Source of the DNA: Flammeovirgaceae bacterium
GTDB lineage: Bacteria; Bacteroidota; Bacteroidia; Cytophagales; Cyclobacteriaceae
Length of the DNA stretch: 64,000 nt
NCBI GenBank assembly: GCA_015180985.1
Contig: CP054185.1
Coordinates: 1 to 64,000 of the forward strand
Direction: 5' to 3'
Position numbers and translations under genes: made by a program. The notes under the pieces were generated by a model that saw nothing but the letters and a program-made list of their open reading frames with translations, was not told where the DNA came from and made no database searches. Positions 14,872-23,028 of the stretch are shown piece by piece; the first letter of the stretch is position 1; each line of letters starts with the position of its first letter.

Positions 14872-17276
14872 AATGCAAATTTTCTTGCTGCCACCAAGTT
14901 AACTGAAACGGTTGTAAACACCACCACGCTGATGCTGCTGAGCGGCATTAAAACAGCAGCTATTAACGGGGTGAGGTGACCGGTAACCGCAAAACTCAAT
15001 GCAATGGCGTTATACAAAAACGATAGCACAAAAGCTGATTTAACAATAGTGGTTGCCGATTTGGCCAGATGCAGAAACCTGTCCAACAGCGGAAGTTTAT
15101 CGCCCTGCAAAATACCATCACACGAAGGTGTAAATACCCCGGTATCATCGGTAACAGCAAGGCCCACATCGGCTTGCTTTAATGCCCCGCTGTCGTTCAG
15201 GCCATCGCCCAGCATCAATACCTTGTTACCTGCTTGCTGCAATTCTTTTACGTAATTCAGTTTATCGTGCGGATTCTGATTAAACAGCAGTTGTGCGTCC
15301 GCACCAAACAGTATCTTCATCCGGTCTTTATCTGCATCGTTATCACCAGAAACCATAGCCACCGGCCGGTTCCACCTCCTTAGCATAGGCTCAATGTTTT
15401 CCCTCACGGAAGTTTTAATCTGAAAATATCCGCGCGGCTGTTCGTTAATGCTTACAAATACCACCGAAGCTGAATCATCGGCAAGTGGCAGCGCTCCGGT
15501 AAAGCGGGCCGACCCTACCTGATAGTGATCGGTATTGATACACGCCTCAATTCCCTGTGCCGGTATCTCTTTAAAGTCCTTCACTTCGCCTGCCCCCCGC
15601 TGGGTAAGCGCCTGGCTGATGATGGTGCTGAGCGGATGCGTTGAGAAGCTGCATAACCGCCTGATGTTGGCCAACTCGTTATCGCTCAACCTGCCCACAA
15701 AATCAACCTGCGGTTTCAAACCGTGTGTAAGGGTTCCTGTTTTATCAAACACCAGTGCATCAATACCGGCCATGCGTTCAATTACATCGGCATTCTTTAA
15801 ATACAATCCATGCCGGCCAAATTGCCGCAGCATGGTGCCGTAGGTAAATGGTGCGGTAAGCGCCAAGGCGCACGGGCAGGCCACCATTAGCACGGCCGTT
15901 ACAATAAGCCATACCTGCGAGGCATCGGCCAGGTACCAGTAGCCGGCTGTTATCAGTGCAATGGCAAGTACAATCCAGGTAAACCGTTGCGCAGCCTTAT
16001 CAAGAATTTTGCGATAACGGCTCTCAAGGGGTTTCTTAAAAATAGCATTATTCCACAGGCTGGTCAGGTGGCTTTGCGATGTTTCCTTGTCCACACGCAA
16101 CGTTACCGGCTGGCCGATTAACCGGCCTCCTGCATAAACGTAACTGCCGGGAGTAATTTTTACCGGTCTGGACTCACCCGTTACAAAACTGTAATCCATA
16201 AAACCCTCACCGGTGAGCAACGTGCTGTCGGCCGGCACAATCTCCATGTTCCTGATTTTGATCTCGTCACCCATGCGCAGTTCGTAGATAACCACCGGCT
16301 TCCATTCATTACCCTGTCGCCTCTGCACAGCCAGCGGAAAGTATGATTTGAAATCGCGATCGAAGGCAAGGCTTTGATACGTTTTGCTTTGAAACCAGCG
16401 GCCAATCAGCAGGAAGAATACCAGGCCGGTAAACGAATCGAAGTAGCCCGGGCCGTAGCCGGTTATGATTTCCCAGAGGCTTCGTCCGAAGAGTGCGATA
16501 AGCCCAACAGCAATTGGAACATCAATGTTAATCTGCCGTTGTTTAAAACTTTTCCAGGCCGATGTGAGATAGTCGATACCGCTGTATAGCAGCACCGGTA
16601 CAGACAGAAGTACGTTCAACCAGGAGAAAACTTCTTTTAATGAGTCCTCACCTTCCAGCCCCAGGTATTCCGGAAAGCTGAACAACATCACATTGCCGAA
16701 GCAAAAACCGGCAATGGCCAGTTTGGTTATGAGTTGTTTATCGGCAGTAAAAAATGATCGGCCGTGTTGTGCCTTTTCAGTATCATCATCCAGTGTGATA
16801 ACCGGTGCATAACCCACCGTAGCCATCAGCGAAGCCACACGTGCAAGCGAAATCTTTTCCGGATTAAAATCAATAACCACCTGCTTGCGGGCAAAGTTCA
16901 CTTCCGACTTTACAATACCTCCATCAAGACGTTTCAGGTTCTCCAGCAGCCATATACATGACACACAATGGATAGCCGGTACAAAAAAATTTACACGGCT
17001 GAATGTGTCGGAATTAAACGTTAACAGTTTCTGGCGGATGGCCGGCTCATTCAGGTAGTCATAAGCCGACTCATCAACCGGTTTGTTTAACTGGATACCT
17101 GGGTTTTGCTGATAATTATAGTATTCGCATAAATCATTGGTGCTGAGTATTTCGTAAACTGTTTTGCAGCCAACGCAACAAAACGGCTTATCGTCCTGCC
17201 AGGAAACATCTTCGCAGGGCTGGCCGCAGTGGTAGCATTGAACATCAACATCAATCGTGTCGTGCTGTACCTCCAT
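14868..17276 (-). CDS. ccoI: CcoI/FixI-type copper P1B-ATPase
   Basis: An 802-residue P1B-type ATPase. The N-terminal cysteine-rich segment (Cys14, Cys17, Cys21, Cys33, Cys34, Cys37) is typical of CcoI/FixI. A heavy-metal-associated domain follows with CVSC (Cys104, Cys107). Eight predicted helices follow, with the transmembrane metal site CPC (ACPCALALTAP), the phosphorylation motif DKTGTLTHG, the HP motif and GDGLNDSGAL. It exports Cu(I) toward the periplasm for the cbb3 oxidase CuB site. Between the USP gene (gap 4 bases) and ccoS (overlap). The supply of periplasmic copper would also serve NosZ. Confidence 0.93.
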   Translation of the reverse strand: MEVQHDTIDVDVQCYHCGQPCEDVSWQDDKPFCCVGCKTVYEILSTNDLCEYYNYQQNPGIQLNKPVDESAYDYLNEPAIRQKLLTFNSDTFSRVNFFVPAIHCVSCIWLLENLKRLDGGIVKSEVNFARKQVVIDFNPEKISLARVASLMATVGYAPVITLDDDTEKAQHGRSFFTADKQLITKLAIAGFCFGNVMLFSFPEYLGLEGEDSLKEVFSWLNVLLSVPVLLYSGIDYLTSAWKSFKQRQINIDVPIAVGLIALFGRSLWEIITGYGPGYFDSFTGLVFFLLIGRWFQSKTYQSLAFDRDFKSYFPLAVQRRQGNEWKPVVIYELRMGDEIKIRNMEIVPADSTLLTGEGFMDYSFVTGESRPVKITPGSYVYAGGRLIGQPVTLRVDKETSQSHLTSLWNNAIFKKPLESRYRKILDKAAQRFTWIVLAIALITAGYWYLADASQVWLIVTAVLMVACPCALALTAPFTYGTMLRQFGRHGLYLKNADVIERMAGIDALVFDKTGTLTHGLKPQVDFVGRLSDNELANIRRLCSFSTHPLSTIISQALTQRGAGEVKDFKEIPAQGIEACINTDHYQVGSARFTGALPLADDSASVVFVSINEQPRGYFQIKTSVRENIEPMLRRWNRPVAMVSGDNDADKDRMKILFGADAQLLFNQNPHDKLNYVKELQQAGNKVLMLGDGLNDSGALKQADVGLAVTDDTGVFTPSCDGILQGDKLPLLDRFLHLAKSATTIVKSAFVLSFLYNAIALSFAVTGHLTPLIAAVLMPLSSISVVVFTTVSVNLVAARKFAL

Positions 17277-17280
17277 GCTG

Positions 17281-18117
17281 TTATTTCTTCAGTGCATACG
17301 TCCAGATGGGGCAATCCACATGGTTTACCACATCTTCGGCCACACTGCCGCTCAGGATATGCGCCAACCCTTTACGACCATGCGTACCCATGGCTATCAT
17401 ATCGGCTTTTACAGCGTGCGTATAGTTAATGATTCCTGATTCTTCAAAGGGATCGTTATAAACACTCACTGTAAAATCCTTAAACATAAACCGCTTTGCA
17501 AAAGCATTAAGGCGCTCAAATGTTATCCGGTCGGGCGTGAAATTAGTGGGTGTGTTAATCCACACAATGTGAATTTGTGCTTTGAAGAAATTTTGCAGCG
17601 CTTTTACCTTCATCACCAGGTCTTCCTGCTTTTCGGTATCCAGGGTGTTTGGAAAGACAATGTTTTTAATGGAGGAAGCCTTTGCATATTTTTTAATGGC
17701 TATAACCGGAACCGGTGATCTGCGCACTACCTTTTCGGCATTGGAGCCGATGAGCACCTCTTTAACACCGCTCGCTCCCTTGGTGCCCATTACAACAAGT
17801 TCAATAGCGTTATCGGTTATATAATCGGTAATCATTCGCGAAGTGGCCCCGAAAATAACCTGGCTGGTAACGCTAAGTTTACCGGCATATTTATCTTTAA
17901 GCTTCTTAAACTCTTTTTCTGCCTTTTCGCGTAACTCTTTCAATAAAGCTTCTTCAAACGACATCACGGGCATGAGTACGGAGTCGTGCATGACCGGCAA
18001 TTCGATAACATGTACCAGGTGGACTTCGCCTTTTGCCTGATCAGCAACATCAACTGCAAACCGGAAGGCATTTACGGCCTGCTCGGAAAAATCGCATGGA
18101 ACAAGGATCTTTTTCAT
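17281..18117 (-). CDS. tandem-domain universal stress protein (UspA family)
   Basis: A 278-residue protein with two UspA domains (about 1-145 and 150-278). Both domains keep the ATP-binding signature: GTKGASGVKEVLIGSNAEKV in the first and GTHGRKGLAHILSGSVAEDV in the second. Tandem USPs are common in Bacteroidota and are often induced by oxygen limitation. It heads an operon with ccoI and ccoS. The upstream region holds a TGAT-N4-ATCA box (18195-18206) and a TATATTTG -7 element (18141-18148), so induction by an FNR-like regulator is likely. Cytoplasmic. Specific role not known. Confidence 0.9.
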   Translation of the reverse strand: MKKILVPCDFSEQAVNAFRFAVDVADQAKGEVHLVHVIELPVMHDSVLMPVMSFEEALLKELREKAEKEFKKLKDKYAGKLSVTSQVIFGATSRMITDYITDNAIELVVMGTKGASGVKEVLIGSNAEKVVRRSPVPVIAIKKYAKASSIKNIVFPNTLDTEKQEDLVMKVKALQNFFKAQIHIVWINTPTNFTPDRITFERLNAFAKRFMFKDFTVSVYNDPFEESGIINYTHAVKADMIAMGTHGRKGLAHILSGSVAEDVVNHVDCPIWTYALKK

Positions 18118-18140
18118 AATTCCTGGGATAAGCCTTTCTA

Positions 18141-18148
18141 CAAATATA
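18141..18148 (-). promoter_or_regulatory. -7 element TATATTTG of the USP-ccoI-ccoS operon
   Basis: Minus-strand TATATTTG matches TAnnTTTG fully. No TTTG -33 element is visible at the usual distance, which suits an activator-dependent promoter. The FNR-like box centre is 52.5 bp from its first base. The leader to the ATG at 18117 would be about 20 nt. Confidence 0.6.
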
Positions 18149-18169
18149 CAAGCCGGCCTTGGCCATGCT

Positions 18170-18193
18170 GCGTGACGGGCATCACGCCCGGGC
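18170..18193. repeat. hairpin repeat GCGTGA-n6-TCACGC, REP-like
   Basis: GCGTGA (18170-18175) and TCACGC (18182-18187) form a stem, and an alternative stem pairs CGGGC with GCCCG. It shares GCGTGACGGG and CCCGGGC with the hairpin at 9797-9820. It lies between the FNR-like box and the -7 element of the USP promoter. Confidence 0.55.
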
Positions 18194-18194
18194 C

Positions 18195-18206
18195 TGATTT
18201 ATATCA
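18195..18206. promoter_or_regulatory. FNR/Crp-like operator TGATTTATATCA
   Basis: TGAT-N4-ATCA core overlapping the stop codon region of menA, about 83 bp upstream of the USP start. By its distance from the -7 element it would be a class I activator site at about -64. Confidence 0.65.
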
Positions 18207-19095
18207 TCAACTGTCCGATTCCGAACCAAACAACGAATAACAGGGTTGAAATAGCCAGTTGCTTCAACAGTGGGTCCAGTTCGGCCGGGCCTCTTTTGCT
18301 TACCATAGCCACATTATAAATAAAGAAGGGTGCTGTTACCAGGAAGAGAAACTGCCAGGGTGTTTTAAACAGCAACACATTATAAAAGATGGCTGCGGCC
18401 AGCCCTCCGACAATAAGGAACCAATGGTAGCGTATGGCATTTTTACGGCCAATACGAACCGGTATTGAAAATTTGCCGGCTTGCCTGTCGGATTCCATAT
18501 CGCGGATGTTGTTCACATTTAAAACTCCCATTGAAAAAAACCCACAACTTAATGCAGGAAGCAACTGAAGCCAGTTAACCTGACGTGTAAACAAGTACGC
18601 GGAGCCCATTACGCCAACAATTCCAAAGAACAACAGCACCGACAGGTCGCCTAAACCTACATAACCGTAGGGCTTTCTTCCTACCGTGTAAGCAATTGCC
18701 GCAACGATGCTCAGCACACCCAAACCAAAAAAGAAAAGGAGGGCATTCCAGTTAAAACCGAATGCACGAAGCAATAGTGCAATTCCGCTTGTCAGGCACA
18801 ACAATACAAACAATCCGATGGCTATTCGCATCTGTGCCGGAGCGATACTTCCCGATTGAACGGCCCGCTGAGGTCCGATGCGAAATTCACTATCGGCCCC
18901 ATGTACAGAATCGCCATAATCGTTTGAAAGATTGGAAAGAATCTGAAGGAATATGGTTGTTAAGATGCAAAGAAAAAAAATATCCCAACGAAAAGCCCCG
19001 GCTGAGGCAGCCAGAAAACCGCCCATACCGATACACGCTATAGCGAGCGGCAACGTACGCAGGCGGAATGCAGTAATCCAGACTTTAACGTTCAT
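18199..19095 (-). CDS. menA: 1,4-dihydroxy-2-naphthoate polyprenyltransferase
   Basis: A 298-residue UbiA-superfamily membrane protein with about eight helices. The first prenyl-diphosphate/Mg2+ motif reads NDYGDSVHGADSEFRIGPQR, with the spacing typical of MenA. The second Asp-rich region is NNIRDMESDRQAGK. MenA attaches the isoprenoid tail to DHNA to make demethylmenaquinone, the quinone precursor for both oxidase and N2O reduction chains. It follows DoxX on the same strand (gap 17 bases). Normal length. Confidence 0.92.
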   Translation of the reverse strand: MNVKVWITAFRLRTLPLAIACIGMGGFLAASAGAFRWDIFFLCILTTIFLQILSNLSNDYGDSVHGADSEFRIGPQRAVQSGSIAPAQMRIAIGLFVLLCLTSGIALLLRAFGFNWNALLFFFGLGVLSIVAAIAYTVGRKPYGYVGLGDLSVLLFFGIVGVMGSAYLFTRQVNWLQLLPALSCGFFSMGVLNVNNIRDMESDRQAGKFSIPVRIGRKNAIRYHWFLIVGGLAAAIFYNVLLFKTPWQFLFLVTAPFFIYNVAMVSKRGPAELDPLLKQLAISTLLFVVWFGIGQLMI

Positions 19096-19112
19096 ACCTG
19101 CACAAAAATAAT

Positions 19113-19514
19113 TTATTTATGAATGCCTGCATCAAGCGAATATTTGCCCGGACCGGTAAAAAACAATACCACAAACGGGACAAGAAAAGAGAAGGCGTGT
19201 TCGCGTGCAAGAAAGGGTTGCCCGGCATGCCCTATAAGAATGGCAAAACACATATTTAGTATTGCCGGTACCAACGCCAGTCGCATCTGCAAACCCAGAA
19301 TAATAAAAACCGGACAGACCAATTCCGCAAAAATGGTAAGCCCTAATGATACCCCACCTCCAACATGCAAAGGATCAGGCCAGTAAGCGGCCTTTTCTGA
19401 AAAATTAATCAGCTTATCGTATCCATAGTACATGAGGAATGCTGAAAAAAAGCGCAACAGGAGTAACCCGGCATCAGGATATAACGGGGTTGCGCTGAAA
19501 ATTTTGCGAATCAT
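19113..19514 (-). CDS. DoxX family membrane protein
   Basis: A 133-residue protein with four predicted helices. It matches DoxX: LLLRFFSAFLMYYGYDKLINF at the start, and a LGLTIFAELVCPVFIILGL helix in the middle. DoxX-like proteins are small membrane proteins linked to quinone or thiol redox reactions, but their biochemistry is poorly defined. It lies between a glutathione peroxidase gene (gap 6 bases) and menA, so probably one operon of redox-related genes. Cell location: inner membrane. Confidence 0.85.
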   Translation of the reverse strand: MIRKIFSATPLYPDAGLLLLRFFSAFLMYYGYDKLINFSEKAAYWPDPLHVGGGVSLGLTIFAELVCPVFIILGLQMRLALVPAILNMCFAILIGHAGQPFLAREHAFSFLVPFVVLFFTGPGKYSLDAGIHK

Positions 19515-19520
19515 TCTATA

Positions 19521-20078
19521 CTACAGAATGCTGTCCAGAATGGGTTTATCAAAAACCCTGATGCCGGAGTTGAAATAGGTTACCGTTTGTCCGTCTTCAC
19601 TCACCAGGTATTTGGCAAAGTTCCAGTCGGGCTTCTTGCCGGTTTTGCTTTGGAGCCAGGCAAATAGCGGGTGCTGATCGTTTCCTTTCACCGAAATTTT
19701 CTCAAACATCTGAAAGGTTACCCCATAGTTTCGTTCACAGAATTCGGCTATGGCTTTGTTTGAGCCAGGCTCCTGCCACAAAAAGTTATTGGCCGGGAAG
19801 CCCAGTACCACTACCCTGTCGCCATGCTGCTCGTGTAATTTTTGTAAATCGGCATATTGAGGAGTCTTTCCGCATTTAGAAGCCGTGTTAACAATCAGCA
19901 GTTTTTTTCCGCGATAGCGTGTAAAATCTATCTCCTTCCCCGAAAGAGCTTTTGCTTTAAAATCATAAACTGACCCGGCACTCACAATCGGTTCACGGCC
20001 GGAAAATTTATTTGAAAGGAGTGCGCCCAAGCCCATAAGAATCAGTAAGGCCAGTATGACTTTAATTAAGTTCATCAA
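19521..20078 (-). CDS. glutathione peroxidase-like thiol peroxidase, membrane-anchored
   Basis: A 185-residue GPx-family protein with an N-terminal membrane anchor (about residues 3-22). The peroxidatic Cys is in NTASKCGKTPQY. The catalytic Gln in WQEPGSN and Trp-Asn in DWNFAKYL are present. FPCNQF of classical GPx is FPANNF here. A second Cys in AEFCERNYG fits the resolving position of two-Cys, thioredoxin-dependent GPx enzymes, so thioredoxin is the more likely reductant. The start overlaps the end of the second GPx gene by 17 bases. It and its neighbour look like a tandem duplication. Likely periplasm-facing. Confidence 0.88.
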   Translation of the reverse strand: MMNLIKVILALLILMGLGALLSNKFSGREPIVSAGSVYDFKAKALSGKEIDFTRYRGKKLLIVNTASKCGKTPQYADLQKLHEQHGDRVVVLGFPANNFLWQEPGSNKAIAEFCERNYGVTFQMFEKISVKGNDQHPLFAWLQSKTGKKPDWNFAKYLVSEDGQTVTYFNSGIRVFDKPILDSIL

Positions 20079-20559
20079 TAATCTGCGGATCGAGTGGCTT
20101 AACCTTGGAATTAAAAAACTTCACGGTGCCATCGGCTTTCACCAGGTACTTGCAGAAATTCCAGGTGGGCTCGCTGCCGGTTTTTTCTTTAAGCCATTTA
20201 TACAGTGCATGCTGATCATCGCCCTTAACCGAAATCTTTTCAAACATCTGAAATTTAACACCATAGTTTTTCTGGCAGAACTCGGCAATCTCGGCATTGG
20301 TACCCGGCTCCTGACCGCCAAAGTTGTTGGCCGGAAATCCCAGCACCACCACCTTATTGCCATAGGTTTCGTGGAGTTTCTCCAGATCGGCATATTGCGG
20401 GGTGTACCCGCACTTCGAGGCCACATTAACAATCAGCAGGTTTTTGCCTTTGTAGCGGGCAAAGTCGATAGGCTCCCCATCAATAGAGTTCACTTTGAAA
20501 TCATAAATAGTAGCGGAGGTCATCAGCGAAGAAACAATCAGCAGCGATAAGGCTTTCAT
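20062..20559 (-). CDS. glutathione peroxidase-like thiol peroxidase, secreted
   Basis: A 165-residue GPx-family protein with a short signal-like N-terminus (MKALSLLIVSSLMTSATIYD). It keeps the peroxidatic Cys in NVASKCGYTPQY, the Gln in GGQEPG, WNF, and the second Cys in AEFCQKNYG. It is clearly paralogous to the next gene, sharing FPANNF, MFEKISVKG and DDQH segments. It is the first gene of the GPx-GPx-DoxX-menA group. Reduces H2O2 or lipid hydroperoxides, probably with thioredoxin. Confidence 0.88.
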   Translation of the reverse strand: MKALSLLIVSSLMTSATIYDFKVNSIDGEPIDFARYKGKNLLIVNVASKCGYTPQYADLEKLHETYGNKVVVLGFPANNFGGQEPGTNAEIAEFCQKNYGVKFQMFEKISVKGDDQHALYKWLKEKTGSEPTWNFCKYLVKADGTVKFFNSKVKPLDPQIIDELN

Positions 20560-20631
20560 AGTTATTAGGTTTTAACAGGTTAAAAACAAGGGCAAAAGCA
20601 AAAATGTTTCGGCTATGAAAGTTCGTTGTTT

Positions 20632-21162
20632 TTAACGGATTATTGGCTTAAAAATGCGGAAAATATATACCGGGTTATTTTTATAAATGGTTTGTTTTTC
20701 AATTTCCATACCGTTGCGCCTGGCTACCTGTTGCGAGGGAAGGTTGGGAACGGTGATGATGGAAATAAGCGATTCAGCAAAGTTTTGTTCAAAAGCATAC
20801 CTTTTGCATTTGCGTGCTGCTTCGGTGGCAAAACCCTGATGCCAGAATTTTGGCAACAGCGAATAGGCTACTTCCAGTTCTTCAACACCATCAACCTGCT
20901 GCACCAGCAAACCGGCATGGCCTATTAATTCGCCTGTATCTTTTTTGATAAGCGCATTCATTCCTCCGCGATCTTCCCGGTAACGCGCATACTGGCTTTC
21001 GTACCAGCGTGTACACTCTTCCTCGGGTGTTCCGAAAACGCCCTCCCAATGTTGCTGCGTACGCGGGTCTTCAAAGAACGTTAACCAATCCGGGTAATCC
21101 CCGGCTTGTACTTCACGAAACCACAAGCGTTCGGTTTGCTGATTGGTAAGGAGATATTTCAT
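20632..21162 (-). CDS. GNAT family N-acetyltransferase (RimJ/RimL-like)
   Basis: A 176-residue acetyltransferase of the RimJ/RimL type. The strand-helix core LEVAYSLLPKFWHQGFATEAARK carries the acetyl-CoA loop (QGFATEA in place of the Q/RxxGxG/A consensus), and VPNLPSQQVARRNGM is the typical ending motif. I use the ATG at 21162; a TTG at 21168 directly after the argS stop is possible. The substrate is unknown; this family acetylates ribosomal proteins, amino acids or small amines. It directly follows argS on the same strand. Confidence 0.85.
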   Translation of the reverse strand: MKYLLTNQQTERLWFREVQAGDYPDWLTFFEDPRTQQHWEGVFGTPEEECTRWYESQYARYREDRGGMNALIKKDTGELIGHAGLLVQQVDGVEELEVAYSLLPKFWHQGFATEAARKCKRYAFEQNFAESLISIITVPNLPSQQVARRNGMEIEKQTIYKNNPVYIFRIFKPIIR

Positions 21163-21168
21163 AAGCAA

Positions 21169-22950
21169 TTACATGCGTTCCGGAACCCGAATACCCAGCA
21201 ACCCCATGGCCTGGCGGATGATGCGTGCAGTAACCTCAGATAAAACAATACGAAGGTTCAGTTTAGCCTGATCGGCCTCATTGAATATGCACACCGACTG
21301 GTAAAACTGGTTGTACTCTTTGGCCAGTTCGTATACATAATTGGCAATGATAGCCGGTGAATAGGCGGCCGCGGCCTCTTTTACTTTCTCGGGATACCGG
21401 TTTATCACCTGAATCACTTCACGTTCGGGTTTTTCAAGGTTTATTGTTTGATTTAGTGAAGTTACCTGAATTTTCAACTCAGCCGCTTTACGTAAAATAG
21501 CCTTGATGCGAGCATGGGTGTATTGCACAAACGGGCCGGTAAAACCCTGTAGCTGGATGGACTCGTTCGGATCAAACAGCATCCGCTTTTTCGGATCAAC
21601 TTTAAGAAGGAAAAATTTAAGTGCCCCCAACCCGATTAGTTCGAATAACTGCCTGGCTTCATCATCGGTAAGCCCCTCAATTTTACCCAACTCCCGCGTT
21701 TGCTTCTCAGCTTCGGTAACCATTTCGGCCATCAGGTCATCGGCATCTACTACCGTGCCTTCGCGCGATTTCATTTTACCGGTGGGCAGATCAACCATGC
21801 CGTACGACAGGTGATAACATTTTTTTGCCCACGCATAGCCGAGCTTGCTTAAGATCAGGAATAAAACTTTAAAATGGTATTCCTGCTCATTACCCACAGT
21901 ATATACCTGTCCTTCAATATTCGGAAAATCGCGGAAACGGAGAATAGCCGTGCCAATATCCTGCGTAATGTACACCGAGGTGCCATCGGCACGCAGTAAA
22001 ACTTTTTGATCGAGGCCATCAGCAGTAAGGTCAACCCAAACAGAACCGTCCTCTTTCTTAAAGAAAACACCCTGCTTCAGTCCTTTCAATACTTCTTCTT
22101 TACCCAACAGGTACGTGTCCGATTCATAATACAGTTTTTCAAAGTCAACACCCATGCGTTTATAGGTTGCCTCAAAGCCGGCATACACCCAGCCGTTCAG
22201 GGTGCGCCACAACGCAACGGTTTCTTTATCCTTTGCTTCCCACTTTCGCAACAGGTCTACAGCCAGTTGCATAATGGGGGCTTCTTTTTCGGCTACCTCC
22301 TGGCTAATGCCCTGTTGCTTTAATTCCTCTGTTTGCTTTTTATAGTTCCTGTCAAACTCCACATAATATTTACCAACCAGGTGGTCGCCTTTCATGCCGC
22401 TGCTTTCGGGCGTTTCGCCATTACCAAAAAGTTTCCAGGCTGCCATCGACTTGCAGATGTGAATACCCCGGTCGTTGATAATCTGTACCCGGTGAACGGT
22501 ATAGCCGTTGGCCTTATAGATTTCGCTGACGCTCCATCCCAGAAAATTATTCCGCAAATGCCCCAGGTGCAACGGCTTATTGGTATTGGGCGAGGAATAC
22601 TCCACCATAATCTCTTTGCCGGATGGAGGCAGGTGTCCGAAATCTGCTTCGCGGTGGGCTGCCTGAAGAACAGTGAGCCATGCAGCATCTTTCAAAACCA
22701 GGTTTAAAAAACCTTTTACAACATTATACCCGGATACAACAGAAGAATGGGATGCAAGGTATTCGCCAATCAACTTCGCTGTTTCTTCAGGGCTCTTTTT
22801 AGAAATTTTCGTTAATGGAAAGCAAACCAGCGTGTGCGAACCTTCAAACTCAGGATTGGTGGGCTGCAATTGAAACTGATCGGCCGTGCCGTTAAAAAGT
22901 TGCTGAACAGCTTGTTGTATTTCGGAGCGAAGTGTCTGGTCGAGATTCAT
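21169..22950 (-). CDS. argS: arginyl-tRNA synthetase
   Basis: A 593-residue class I tRNA synthetase. HLGH-type signature appears in KPLHLGHLRNNFLGW (about residue 125). The N-terminal Add1 domain and the C-terminal DALR anticodon-binding domain (from about 460) are present. It charges tRNA-Arg with arginine. The ATG at 22950 gives the expected start MNLDQTLR; an upstream in-frame TTG is less likely. The KMSKS position reads KMKSREG (about residue 385), an accepted variant. It is separated from the speY-like gene by a hairpin repeat at 22961-23027. Confidence 0.96.
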   Translation of the reverse strand: MNLDQTLRSEIQQAVQQLFNGTADQFQLQPTNPEFEGSHTLVCFPLTKISKKSPEETAKLIGEYLASHSSVVSGYNVVKGFLNLVLKDAAWLTVLQAAHREADFGHLPPSGKEIMVEYSSPNTNKPLHLGHLRNNFLGWSVSEIYKANGYTVHRVQIINDRGIHICKSMAAWKLFGNGETPESSGMKGDHLVGKYYVEFDRNYKKQTEELKQQGISQEVAEKEAPIMQLAVDLLRKWEAKDKETVALWRTLNGWVYAGFEATYKRMGVDFEKLYYESDTYLLGKEEVLKGLKQGVFFKKEDGSVWVDLTADGLDQKVLLRADGTSVYITQDIGTAILRFRDFPNIEGQVYTVGNEQEYHFKVLFLILSKLGYAWAKKCYHLSYGMVDLPTGKMKSREGTVVDADDLMAEMVTEAEKQTRELGKIEGLTDDEARQLFELIGLGALKFFLLKVDPKKRMLFDPNESIQLQGFTGPFVQYTHARIKAILRKAAELKIQVTSLNQTINLEKPEREVIQVINRYPEKVKEAAAAYSPAIIANYVYELAKEYNQFYQSVCIFNEADQAKLNLRIVLSEVTARIIRQAMGLLGIRVPERM

Positions 22951-22956
22951 AAGAGA

Positions 22957-23027
22957 CGTTAGTAGCAAGACATGAGTAGCAAGATAGTTTCATTTAAAGT
23001 CTTGCTACTTAAGTCTTACGTCTGACT
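22957..23027. repeat. imperfect long inverted repeat with AGTAGCAAGA motif
   Basis: AGTAGCAAGA (22975-22984) pairs perfectly with TCTTGCTACT (23000-23009). A second copy of the motif (from 22961) pairs imperfectly with a degenerate copy near 23011-23027, giving arms of about 28 nt. There is no T-run, so it is not a standard terminator. It looks like a small dispersed intergenic element. Confidence 0.55.
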
Positions 23028-23028
23028 A

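Noticed and set aside
18170-18193. Terminator of menA
   Set aside because: It is a stable hairpin, but no T-run follows on the minus strand and it shares sequence with the hairpin at 9797-9820, so a repeat is the better call.
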